DNA from: Oscheius sp. JU75
Lineage: Eukaryota > Nematoda > Chromadorea > Rhabditida > Rhabditidae
Direction of reading: 5' to 3'
Assembly (NCBI GenBank): GCA_037178855.1
Contig: JASJZC010000001.1
Location: 930,001-994,000 of the forward strand
Length of the DNA stretch: 64,000 nucleotides
Made by a program: the position numbers and the translations under genes. Shown here piece after piece: positions 21,650-31,417 of the stretch (the first letter of the stretch is position 1; each line of letters starts with the position of its first letter). The notes beneath the pieces were generated by a model that saw only the letters and a program-made list of their open reading frames with translations, searched no databases and was not told where the DNA came from.

Positions 21650-24600
21650 TCATCTGGATTTACTCCAGAGCCTGTAAGATGGACACGACTGCGTGCCAGT
21701 GCAAACTGGACAGAGTGAGACAGAGAAACAGTGAGAAAGAGAAAGGGGAGAGTACATACCTTCTGGGACGATATTGGTGTGGAGGAAGTTGACAGGAGAC
21801 TCTGGAAGAGGGCACTTGTCTCTCTGTTATTCTCTCTCCTTACCTTGTAAATCAATGTCAGCGTGATGGACACCGTTATCATTCCTGGCTGTGCATCTGT
21901 AGGTGTTATAATGTCCTGGCTCAACCTTACGGATTTCCAGAACATGCACAGTGTGGTATTGCCCAGAGACCGTTGTGCTCTGAAATGTCACTATTATCGT
22001 CTTTCTATCCCTTTCTAACCGTCGAGAACTCATCACTATCGAATACCTGTCGTCCCTCTGTCTCCCAGATCACTTCCGGTCTCGGCCAACTCTCCGTGTT
22101 GCAGACGAGTCTCGCCATCCCTCCGAGTCCAGCTCGGACTGTTGTCTCTTTGGCCAAGACTAGTGGAGGGACTGGAAATAGAAAAAGTGAGGAAGTCATT
22201 GTGGTCAACTCACAGGTGACAAGAAGCTTGATTGTCCATGACTCATCTGGAGGAATTCCATTGCTAGCCACACAGACGTACTCGCTCATGTGCTTTCTGT
22301 TGACCTTGGTCAATTGCAGATTAGGGCCATGAAAAACACTGGCTGAAAGAAAATTTCGGGCTCTCTGTCACTCTGTCTCTCTGTCTCTCTGAACTATATA
22401 CTCTCCCAAGAATCTCATTTGTTCCAGGCTTCCTCTCCGTCTCGAAAATCCACCGGGGTGGATTAGGCGTGGGTAAAGCTAACACACACAGGCGCAAGAG
22501 TGGAACCACGATAGGAGGTCAGATAATCCGAGCCATATGTTACGCGAAAACCACTCCGTCCAATTAACGGGGACGACTGGCTAGAGCCAGTCAAGATCTC
22601 TTAATTGAACAGGCCGTGAGAGAGAAACTGTCTCGAGAGCCTAATGGGAAGCGGAAAGAAAAACAAGGGCTCTGTCTCTCTGCCTCTCCGTTCCTCCCTG
22701 TCCCCTTCCCACCTCCTAATCCCTTCTCACCCGTTATCCAATCAGTGTAAACAATATAGGCTTACCTCCAAATCCGGTAGCCCCGTTGTAGCGGATAATC
22801 TGACGGTCATGCCGTCTCCAGATGACTGTCGGAGTGGGATTTCCTTCGGCTTTACAGGAGAGGGTGACATTATGTCCTTCTCTGACTTCCACTGCCGAAG
22901 GCGTGTTTCGATTGACAGAGGGAGGAACTGCAAACAACAGATTGACTCTCAATTATCCGAACAGTAGACAAGGGGTCAGGAACTTCCCGCGGCTCCAGAA
23001 CAATTGTCCCTGGCTGCCAATTAGTCGGTTTACCTTAGCCAATACTCACATTCACCTGTTGACTAATTATGCCAGTCTAGATCTTATCGGCAATTAGAAC
23101 CGAGACCGTAATGACTGCCTTTGTTTGGAGCCGAAGGCTTTGGTCAGACCTCTCTAGAACTTAGAGGACACTTTCATCAAGTCTAATAGACGCTATATTT
23201 TAGGTGACTGAGAAAGATTTACGCTGGCTCTTGTGATTTGCATACTAATGCAATGGGTAGACTCATGCTGGGAGACACAGAAACAGAGACAGACAAATAC
23301 ACTCCCGTCCCTCGTCTCTCTCAGAAAAGTCATAAAGCCCACCTCGAATGTCAAGTTCTCCCGTGACAACTGTCACCGGATCCGTGTTTATCTGACACGA
23401 GTAGTTCCCACGGTCCTTTTCCTGAATAGACAGTCTTGTACGAGAACGATAGTCTATCCTCTACCTGAGCATTCTTGACAGTCAGGACCCATTCATTGTT
23501 AGTCGGTCCGACTCTCGGCTTCAACTCGTACTTGTCCCTTTGTCGGAAAATCTGCAAAGGGTCTGGATATAATCGTCTCTCTCTGGTAAAGGAGGGGGGC
23601 TAATTGTGTTCTGGACGCCCGCCTTGAACGCGTTCGGGCGCACTGACCCAAGTTCAATTGCTCTGGGGCAGATGCTCCGCTTACCTTCTCGTCGTAGGAG
23701 ATGAGTCGTGGCGGTGTTCCGACTCGGATGAAGGCAACCATGTGCCGTCCTAGGTTGTCCACTTTGCAAGTAAAGTCGACGTCTTGTCCCATAAGGGCTA
23801 TGGTATTCCCCATGGACTCTCCATGGATAATTGGGGGAGCGTGACGGGTACAGACTGAAAGTTTTAGAGTTAGTGTCTCTCTGTCTCATATCTCTCTGGC
23901 CGGTTTCTCTGTCTCTCTGTGACGGGACCCTTATGACTAATACCCAGTTGAAGGCCCATTTACCCAAAAGGAGCCAGACCTATTCATGAACCTGATCGAG
24001 TTATGCGCCTCTTTTGGGAAAGAGAGAGTCGCAACTCATATCTTTTGGCAGAGGTCTAAGCAAGAAAATATAGCTGGACAGATCCCTAATCAAGGATTCC
24101 AGCTGGCAAACGTAGCATCCTAATACTGGAAAAATACTACGGAAATCCGCCAAGTGCCGGAAACATTGCGTGGCTTAATAACAAGGAACGAAGCAAAAGA
24201 ACTCTAAACTCCTCGCCTTGAAGGAGAATAGATTTGGAAAAGTTCGATGAAAAGTTAAGCTTTAGTGCTATTGAAACAGAATGACTAGTATACGGAGAAC
24301 GTCACACTGACTGCACACCAACTCATATACCATACAGACTTAGTATCGATACTGTAGCACGAATTGGATACGCACCCTATTTATTATACAAGTTGAATTC
24401 GAATGGTCGGCTTTCAGATAAGACAGTAAGCAGTCCTGAACTACAGTCATAGTACCCAAAAAGCTATCTAACAACCATTCTGTACTAAAAAGAGGTGACT
24501 CTAGTCAAATGACTCAATCCCCTTGCTCAATGTCATCTCCTCTCCATTTTAATCGAGTGTTTCGCACCCTAAACAGAGTGAGTATGTCATCTCGCCCCCT

Positions 24601-24886
24601 AGACCCAATAACCTCTTGCAGATACCAACTTGAAAATTGTCTCACCATTGAACATCTGACATAGTATTGTAGGGAACATTAGGATCGAGGCTTCGACCAT
24701 GTCTGAGGACGAGGAGGAGGAATGAACGGATTGTGCTTCTCTCATTTACGCGCAATTCAAGTGTCCCCGGGGTCGGGGAAGGCGACAAAATCAGTTTATA
24801 ATGCCCGGATCCATGTGTGTGTAAAAACGTCGACACAACTTACAGCCGAGGTGGGAGAAGAGGACGAAAAGTACTAGCGGCCACAT
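21650..24886 (-). CDS. lachesin/IgLON-like three-immunoglobulin-domain protein
   Basis: Eleven exons give 370 residues: 24886-24844, 24702-24646, 23854-23685, 23551-23465, 23421-23343, 22927-22766, 22342-22214, 22171-22020, 21979-21844, 21801-21760, 21705-21650. A signal peptide (MWPLVLFVLFSHLG) leads. Ig1 has VDFTCKVDNLG and DRGNYSCQINTD. Ig2 has VTLSCKAEGNPTPTVIWRR and EYVCVASNGIPP. Ig3 has ARLVCNTESWPRPEVIWE and YRCTARNDNG. The VPP and FPP linkers between domains are typical of lachesin and IgLON adhesion molecules, which act at neuronal and glial surfaces. Family members are usually GPI-anchored, but the C-terminus built here (CTGTQSCPSYRLWSKSR) has no hydrophobic tail, so the last exon may be alternative or the product may be secreted. 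Exon 2 is the weakest. Confidence 0.82.
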
Positions 24887-25298
24887 GGTAATGAGCAGAC
24901 CTCTTCGGCTGGCAGGTGGTCGGGCCCTAGGAGGAGGGCGGGGCTCTAGGAGTGTTTGTGGTTCGCAGTCCCGAATTGAGAGAGAGAGGATAGCAGAGAA
25001 AGTGGACCCGACAAAATAAGAATACTACTTGTAAAACAGAGAGATACAGAAGGTCAGAGAGACAGAGAGTCAAACCTTCAGAAGAAATAGAGACAGTAGA
25101 GTCACTAATAAAGAAGACCCTAGCTATGAAACTACATTTGGATCTAAAGAAAGCCTGGGCAGAACAAATCTTTATCTATTGGACCTTCCAACTAGCGGCG
25201 CTTCCATGACGACGCCTGCAGAAGACCTCGCGGTAGTCGACTGACAGCGTGGCTGGGATCTTCTTCTTCTCCATTCTGCCCGGCAAAGAGTTTGCCCT
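24887..25298. other. intergenic, no supported gene
   Basis: Upstream of the Ig gene start; also the 3' side of the next minus gene. GAGAGACAGA repeats at 25040-25075. The three minus-strand frames at 25172-25298 stay open and may be a 3' exon of the neighbour, but no unique splice solution was found. Confidence 0.35.
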
Positions 25299-25615
25299 TC
25301 AGTCTGCTCCATGTGGATTCGCTTTCCATGACGAAGAGGTCTGCTCTTCTTCGTGCTCGTATCCGTACGTGTGGACGAAGCTGGCTTTGCCGACATTCTT
25401 GACTGACTGCTTCGAGAACGCCCAGCCGTGCTCGTTGTGGTGAGCAGCAATAGCAGTGTAGGGCTCCTGACCAGCGTCTCCGTCCATCTTGATGATCAAA
25501 CAATGGCCGTCCGTCGCTTCTACTTGGTGGACTACCTTCACGACGTCATCGAATTTCTTCAGCAGACTGGCGTCGGCAGAGTAGAGCAGCAGAAAAAACG
25601 TCAACTTAGCAGCAG
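25299..25615 (-). CDS. probable small secreted protein, start and end uncertain
   Basis: After the acceptor TTGTCCAG (exon start 25615) an open frame reads AAKLTFFLLLYSADASLLKK, a likely signal peptide, then DDVVKVVHQVEATDGHCLII, AIAAHHNEHGWAF and HTYGYEHEEEQ, stopping at 25299. No ATG in phase was found: ATGAC followed by GTAAGT at 25660-25656 does not give the right frame. Splicing from the GTACGG near the end could replace the last residues with one of two other open tails. Not recognised. Confidence 0.4.
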
Positions 25616-25710
25616 CTGGACAAGGTGAAAATGAAATCAGGAGGTTTAAACTTACGTCATTCCTCTAATTTTTCACAAGCAAAACCTTTAAAAATAAAAG
25701 AAAAAGTCTT

Positions 25711-25782
25711 GGGCCGAACCGGGGATTGAACCCGGGACCTCTCGCACCCAAAGCGAGAATCATACCACTAGACCATTCGGCC
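25711..25782 (-). tRNA. tRNA-Pro(TGG): tRNA-Pro, anticodon TGG
   Basis: A complete 72-nt cloverleaf on the minus strand. Acceptor stem GGCCGAA pairs with TTCGGCC. The D arm holds A box TGGTCTAGTGGTATG. The anticodon stem CTCGC/GCGAG encloses loop TTTGGGT with anticodon TGG. The T arm holds GGTTCAATCC. Unlike the tRNA-like repeats in this window all stems pair, so this is a working gene. It is close to the nematode tRNA-Pro as I recall it. Confidence 0.97.
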
Positions 25783-26654
25783 ACATTCAGCTGGCTTCTC
25801 GCATAAGGCATGTTCCCGGCGCTCTAGAATTCTGGAAACATTCATAAATTAATGAGGTAAGAAGTTAGAAAGCTGTTCGAGAAACAAAGAAAAAGTTTTT
25901 TTTTGAAAGCAACAAGACTAAAGGACATGCCGCCGCATCGAAATTAGTAATGTGACCATTTCTCCCCGCTCTCCCTGAGTTTCCCCGTTCAGCCTGCGGT
26001 GGAAAAGCAGTCGATCGTTCGTCACTGCACTATCAACAAGCCCGCTGACCATATAGTCTGTTTTCTACGAAAAACGCGCCACTTTCCAACAGCGTGCGTG
26101 CAGAAAAAGTATTAGCAAAACCTTTAGACAAAAAGTCTTCAAAGGGTCGGCCGTGTGCCTGGTGCGCAATGGAATTCGTCCATTTCGGGATCGGATTGGC
26201 ATTTTTAACTTTCCAATGTTTTGCAAAGTTGTAGAGCAGAAAAAAATGCTGCAATTTTGCAAAACATAGCAAAAGTAAAAAATATATAATCTTGACCCCG
26301 AAATGGCTGATTTCTGTTGCGCACTGTGAGCACTGAGTTTTAGGCAAATGAGAGAGAGAGAGGAAGAGGTGGCTTGTGACTAAGCAAATCCCTAAAAAGC
26401 CTTATGGCGGGCCATTTCAAATGTTTTCCACAATTTTTCCCCGTAAACAAGGCACTATATAGTCCAACCGAAAGCCCTTTTCGTCCTTCTACTTTTTTAT
26501 CAATCTTGTTAAAACTTTTCCTGTATATGTTGAGAGAACCAGCCGCGCAATGTTGACTCACTGTTTACAGGTCGTTTCTCATAACTTTCGCCCTATTTCC
26601 GTGGTTCCTTCTTTTCTTCTTTTCCGTCATTCGAGCCCAATATATCCTTACCAG
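25783..26654. other. intergenic region upstream of the Rab gene
   Basis: Holds one copy of the dispersed hairpin (26216-26268) and no supported exon until 26655. Two acceptor-like sites, TTTACAG at 26570 and CTTACCAG at 26654, precede the Rab ATG; the second is directly adjacent to it and is the likely spliced-leader or 5'UTR acceptor. Confidence 0.45.
26216..26268. repeat. dispersed hairpin element (copy 2)
   Basis: Arms ATGTTTTGCAAAGTTGTAG and GCTGCAATTTTGCAAAACAT around a short A-rich loop. Confidence 0.7.
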
Positions 26655-27572
26655 ATGTCACAATCGACCAAAGCCAAGGTGATCTTTCTGGGGGACAGCG
26701 GTGTGGGAAAAACCTCCATTGTCCTGATGCAAGAGAAGCGAAGGTTTGAAGAAGTCTACACGGCTACCATGGGAGCAACTTTTATCGTCAGCACAGTGTG
26801 AGTTAGCTAGTTTGAGACTAGATCTTTAAGTTCAACAGGACCATTTTTGAATATGGTTTCAGGCAAATAGCCAATGAATATGTTCACTTTCAAGTATGGG
26901 ACACCGCCGGACAGGAACGGTTCCGATCGATGGTGAGGTGGTCTTTTGAACACGAGTGGGGGGTGCCTGTTTATGAATTTCTTTGGCGTGACCAAGCTTT
27001 ATGCGCAATGTGTTGTCCGTCAACGGATTGTGAAAGAGAGGAAATGTGACTGTCTCTGTATCACTGTCTCTCTGCCTTAATGTCTCTCTTTCTGTCTGCC
27101 TCTCTGTCTTACTGTCTCTGTCTCTCTCTCTCTGTCTCGGGAAGTTCTGTTCCAGGTTCCAATGTATCTTCGCAACTCCAAAGCAGCCATCATTGTCTAC
27201 GACATCACTAATAGGCAATCTTTTAAAAATGTCCACGCCTGGATTCAAGATATCCAGCGCTGGGTTCCAGAATCCATTCAGATAGTCATTCTCGGAAACA
27301 AGTCAGATCTTGCACACTCTAGAGTAGTCGCTAGACAGGAAGGGGAAGACATTGCCAGGTTATACGGATGTGTGAGTCAGTTGCTTCTCAATCGTAGCCA
27401 AAGAATTCAGATATTTTTTGAGACCAGTGCCAAGTTGGACCAGAACATTGACGCCCCCTTTGTCTACATCGCCGAACAGATGATCCTGTCCAGAAGCAAT
27501 AGTAGTCCGGAAAAAAACATGGTCTTTCTGGACAACAACAGGAAACAGAAGAAGGGATGCTGTGGGAAATGA
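26655..27572 (+). CDS. Rab-family small GTPase
   Basis: Four exons, 26655-26797, 26863-26932, 27156-27371 and 27411-27572, encode 196 residues. All G boxes are present: GDSGVGKTS (P-loop, about 12-20), switch-I threonine in TATMGATF, WDTAGQERF, GNKSDLA and ETSAK. The C-terminus KKGCCGK ends in a CC pair fit for double geranylgeranylation. Rab GTPases recruit effectors to define membranes in vesicle traffic. The APMY-like stretch VPMYLRNSKAAIIVYDIT recalls the Rab5/21/22 group, but switch I and the P-loop flank are divergent, so I do not assign a subfamily. The ATG directly follows a CAG acceptor. Confidence 0.9.
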
Positions 27573-27671
27573 ACGAGTGTGATATGCGGTGGGAACATAC
27601 GAGTAGAATAAACTGATCTTCATGTGGGTAGAGAGACAGAGAGACAGAAGAACGGTGACAACAGAGAGGCA

Positions 27672-27775
27672 GAGAGGTGACCAGAAGACCTAACTGTTAC
27701 GGCAGTCAGAAAAGAGAGTCAGCAAGCCAGACTGAAAAAAACCAAACATACCAAGATGAATACCCTATTTCCGAA
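27672..27775 (+). repeat. dispersed repeat, partner of 46739-46843
   Basis: About 100 bp, including GACCAGAAGACCTAACTGTT and GCAAGCCAGACTGAAAAAA, recurs on the opposite strand at 46843-46739 with roughly nine in ten bases matching in the parts compared by eye. It lies just after the Rab 3' end. Confidence 0.75.
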
Positions 27776-27793
27776 TGTTTATTGGTCAGTTTA

Positions 27794-28372
27794 CTAGCAG
27801 CTGCTGTCCCGTTCATAGTCCTTCGAATGAAGGGCAGTCTGCTCGAAGTCCAGATGAGCGAGACAGGCCATCATGTCGTCGAGACAGGCTCTGATGTCGT
27901 CCTCGTCCGAGTAGGGTCCAGCCGCGACCAGTTCAGTCAGCAGAAAGTCCTCAAAGACCTGGAGAGATGGGGCCCTCTCGGTCCTGCTCATCTCGTCGTC
28001 TGCCTGATAGCCGTCTTCTTCTTCCTCGGTCCTCTGCCCCTCACTCTCAGTTAGAGTGTCCTCCTCCTCCTCGTCCAGAAGAATAACTTCCATTAGTTCT
28101 TCGAGGATGAGAAGCAAACAGACGAACAGAATGGCCAGGTCGCAGACGAGCTTTAGCGTCAGGAAGAGGGACAATCCAGACAGAACTTGACTCTTGACTA
28201 CCGATTCTTGACTCTTCTTCGGGATCTTCCAGACAGTCAGATCCATTGGCATGATCACGATATCGGTGGATCGAGTAGAGCAGTTTCCCTTGGTGAGGAT
28301 GAGTCCCGCTTCGGTAGTCAGTTCCATGGTGGCTCCGCCGGTGACGATGATCAGTAGTAGCAGGACGAGCAT
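27794..28372 (-). CDS. single-exon membrane protein with acidic tail, unrecognised
   Basis: An uninterrupted frame of 192 residues. It starts with a signal peptide (MLVLLLLIIVTGGATME). A short luminal part follows with one sequon (GNCSTRS). One long hydrophobic segment is seen at about 65-92 (LSLFLTLKLVCDLAILFVC, then LLLILEEL). The cytoplasmic tail is very acidic (LLDEEEEDTLTESEG, RTEEEEDG) and ends with DDIRACLDDMMACLAHLDF. This architecture is type I membrane protein. The start lies about 250 bp from the DHHC start on the other strand, so the two may share a promoter. I do not recognise the family. Confidence 0.65.
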   Translation of the reverse strand: MLVLLLLIIVTGGATMELTTEAGLILTKGNCSTRSTDIVIMPMDLTVWKIPKKSQESVVKSQVLSGLSLFLTLKLVCDLAILFVCLLLILEELMEVILLDEEEEDTLTESEGQRTEEEEDGYQADDEMSRTERAPSLQVFEDFLLTELVAAGPYSDEDDIRACLDDMMACLAHLDFEQTALHSKDYERDSSC

Positions 28373-28627
28373 CTTCCGTCTGCTAGGGGTGTCAGTCAGT
28401 TAAGTGACTCTCTGTTGGAGTTCTGTCCTAGGTCAAGTTAGATTTACAGAAGTTTAAAGAAAGTTTCCAAAAGTTTCCTTGATTGTTTGGCATTTATAGA
28501 TGGGATGCTTCGGACAAAACAGTTTGGACTTTTCCAAGCAAAAGTTTCAAAAAGTTACTTTCAAAAAAATATTACTATTCAAAGGATTCCTTCATTGCTT
28601 TCAGGACATCCTGGCAGCCGTAGATTC

Positions 28628-29848
28628 ATGTCCTGGTACTCTTCCATCTACACCCAGGTCCGTTTCTATCGTCAGAAGAACCCATGTCGCGGCTGGCTGA
28701 TTTCCAAATGTCTGAATGTGCTGCTCCTCGTCCAATTTGCTGGTCTCTTTGCCAGTCTCTACGTCTACGTCTTCCACATCTGCGGCCATCTTCTGTCCAG
28801 CGGGGTCCAGGCCTCGATCTACGTCTGCACCTACATTACTCTGGCCATGATGGGACTCTGGAGTCTGCTGACGACCGTCTTGTGGCCTGTTCGCCAGGTT
28901 CCTGGCAGCTGGAAGATGAAGAAGGAGAGACTGGAGGAGTTGGAGAAAGTCACGCCGAAAGAGGGAGACCGCTATGTAGTGGACAAGTCGACAGCCGAGC
29001 AGACGACGGAACAGAAGAAGATCCTCGAGCTGGTGGTCAAGGAGACGGGCTGTCAACAGGCCGAATGCGACCAGGCCGGGAGACAGAAGTTCTGCTTCCC
29101 TTGTGGACATCTGAAGCCGGACAGGACGCATCACTGCAGCTCGTGTGGACACTGTGTCGTCCATTTCGATCATCATTGTCCCTGGATCAACCACTGCGTC
29201 AACCAGGCCAACTACAAGTTCTTCCTGCTCTACCTCGTATATGCCGTCTCCATCATCGTCTGGTTCCTGCTCGGAGCTCTGGAGGCCCTGGTTCGGTTCT
29301 CCATCCGACAGCAATGGGAAGAGGACTGGTTCTCCGTCCTGCTCATCCTCGTCCTCATGGTCCCGTTCGCAATCTTCGGATACTTCCCACTCGGGGAGAT
29401 GCTCATCTACCATTGGGGACTGATCTCCATCAACGAGACGACGTGTGAACAAGCCAAGCCGGCCGTGCTCAGGAACGACTTCCAGGCCGACTACAATATG
29501 GGCAGATGGAACAACATCCGACAGGTCTTCGGGCCTTATCTTGGACTCTGGGCATTTCCTGTCCCAACTACGAGGGAGGACGGTATGCACTTCCAGGTTA
29601 GCTGAGAGACAGGCGGGCAGAAAGACAGAGAGACAGAGTCAGAGTTAGAAGCATTCCAGATCCGATACGTCGACTGTCCGAGACGTCAGCGTCTGCGTCG
29701 AGTCGAAGTGAGGACATCGCCCGACCCGGAAGCTCCCGAACCTAAAGTCGCAGGCAACTCCAAGGCTTCCGTCGTCTTTGAGAAGGAGGCAAAAGTCCCG
29801 CCAAAAGTCGAAGGGGTCTCCTCCCTGGACAATAAGGTCGAAAAATAG
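28628..29848 (+). CDS. DHHC palmitoyltransferase
   Basis: Two exons, 28628-29596 and 29660-29848, give 385 residues. There are two transmembrane segments before the cysteine-rich domain (LNVLLLVQFAGLFASLYVYV; ASIYVCTYITLAMMGLW) and two after (FFLLYLVYAVSIIVWFLLG; FSVLLILVLMVPFAIFGYF). The zinc-binding, catalytic domain is complete: FCFPCGHLKPDRTHHC, CGHCVVHFDHHCPWINHC. The DHHC cysteine carries the acyl group and transfers palmitate to cytosolic cysteines. The tail exon is Pro/Lys-rich and ends KVEK. The start follows a TTTCAG acceptor by 23 bases; an upstream in-frame extension exists but lacks domain support. An AATAAA lies 15 bases after the stop. The tail exon has a diverged copy at 45513-45689. 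Confidence 0.9.
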
Positions 29849-29862
29849 AAGGTAAAAAGTTT

Positions 29863-29868
29863 AATAAA
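29863..29868 (+). promoter_or_regulatory. poly(A) signal of the DHHC gene
   Basis: AATAAA 14 bases after the stop codon, so the 3'UTR is expected to be only a few tens of bases. Confidence 0.6.
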
Positions 29869-31417
29869 GGAAACTTGAGGATAGAACTGTTACTGTACTA
29901 CCTCTCTGTCTCCACTTGTACTCCCACAACCATAAACAGTGCTAATCCTCTTTTCGCGCCATTCGCGTTCCCATATTTGTGTACTAGCAGCTGAGACTCG
30001 TCTCACTCTCTCTCTCTCTCAAAGGCCATTTTAGAGCCATGTCCCGATTGCTGCTGCTGTTTTGCCGCTGACCGAGCGGACGATCGGCGGACCGGTTCAG
30101 AGAGCGCTCTCTGTGGATCCCCCTCGCACACGGGTACGCGCGCTGGACGCGTGTCTTTCTCGCTCATTCTCGCCTCTCTTTTCATGTGATTTCATTGATT
30201 TTGAGCCAGAAACAGTAGAGTTTTGTCAACTGGCACTGGGCTCGGAGCTCCGGTCTGCTAGAACGGTATTTGCTCTCTAACAGTGGTGACATAGCAGCCC
30301 GGCCCGAATTGTTTCTCCAGCCAACTTTGTATTTTGGTTTCCCAAATTTGGGACCCTAGAAAGGTGAAAACAACCATATCCATTAGATTTTCACACCGTA
30401 CCCTCTCTTCCAATTGTTGATCTAAGTTTTCATCAGAGATTGGCCAACCTTTAGATTCGTTTTTCCGGGCCAGGATCTTACTTTTCAGTATTGGCATGTT
30501 CTGAAAAATTTTTGCTTTGAATCTGGCCTACAACTTTGCAAAACACAAATACAAAAAAATACGTCTATGTACCCAAAAAATGTGTTTTACGACTAGTAAG
30601 TGCGCACACTTTTGAACATGTTAAGGCATTTTGCGCCTATTTTGGGGTGAGGAAAGCTTTTCGAGAAATTTGATGTTCTGTAAAGTTTTCGTGCTTTCCA
30701 GGGCTACAACTATTCAAAACATCATTTTGAAGAAAAAAATGGGTTCTTCGGCCCACAAAATGTGATTTACATGTAGTACTGCCGGAGCTGCGCGCCTGAT
30801 AGAACCTTTCCTCAGCCATCGTTTAGCCAGGAATAGGGATTTTCTAGTTTAGCAGTATTTTGACAAGTAATAGCGTTTTTTAGGGGCCACTTCACAATAA
30901 ATTTCAAGACTGACAATTAATTTTTCTAGTACCGAGAGACCAGTTGTCGACTAATCGAATAACAAACAGAAAACAGTGCGAGTTCGAGCAGGGTCGAGTG
31001 GGAAAGTTATTTCGGACGATCTTCTGTAGAGTTTTTGACCAGCAGAAGGTATTGTTAGAAAGCCGTGGTCGACTTTGAAAGTTTGCATGGGTGACAGGAG
31101 ACTTGATCGTATCAGAGAAGCCACACACTAATGTCACTGTCACAGTACATGGCCCAATACAATGTCTCTCACTTTTTCTGTCTTCAACGAGTCCCTCCTT
31201 ATTCGTGTCTGTGACGTAACGGCCAAAGAACAAACTTGTAGAGAGAGAGACAGGAGTCTGACTCACCCCCCCGACTACGTAATAATTTGGCGCTTGATCC
31301 TCATCGTGTTTGTTCAGTGTAATGCCAGGTAGTCCCCGATTCGTCCTGCTATAAAAGTCTACCAATCAACTCTGTCTTCTTGTCTCTTTCCAGCTTCTCT
31401 CATTATAGTTTCAGGAA
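29869..31417. other. long intergenic region with two hairpin copies
   Basis: GC-rich, CpG-containing sequence at 30060-30150 follows a CT repeat (30005-30020) and may be a promoter for the downstream PKD gene. Two decayed hairpin copies lie at 30496-30547 and 30671-30724. The second is followed by GGGTTCTTCGGCCCACAAAA, a flank also seen after the 42356 copy. No supported exon. Confidence 0.4.

Noticed and set aside
21484-21945. Longer C-terminal frame for the Ig gene with a Ser-rich acidic tail
   Set aside because: Its frame does not match the phase left by the exon ending at 21844, so it needs an extra unseen exon.
28601-29590. A 329-codon open frame on the minus strand
   Set aside because: It is exactly antisense to the DHHC coding exon, which has full domain support; the frame is a by-product of codon use.
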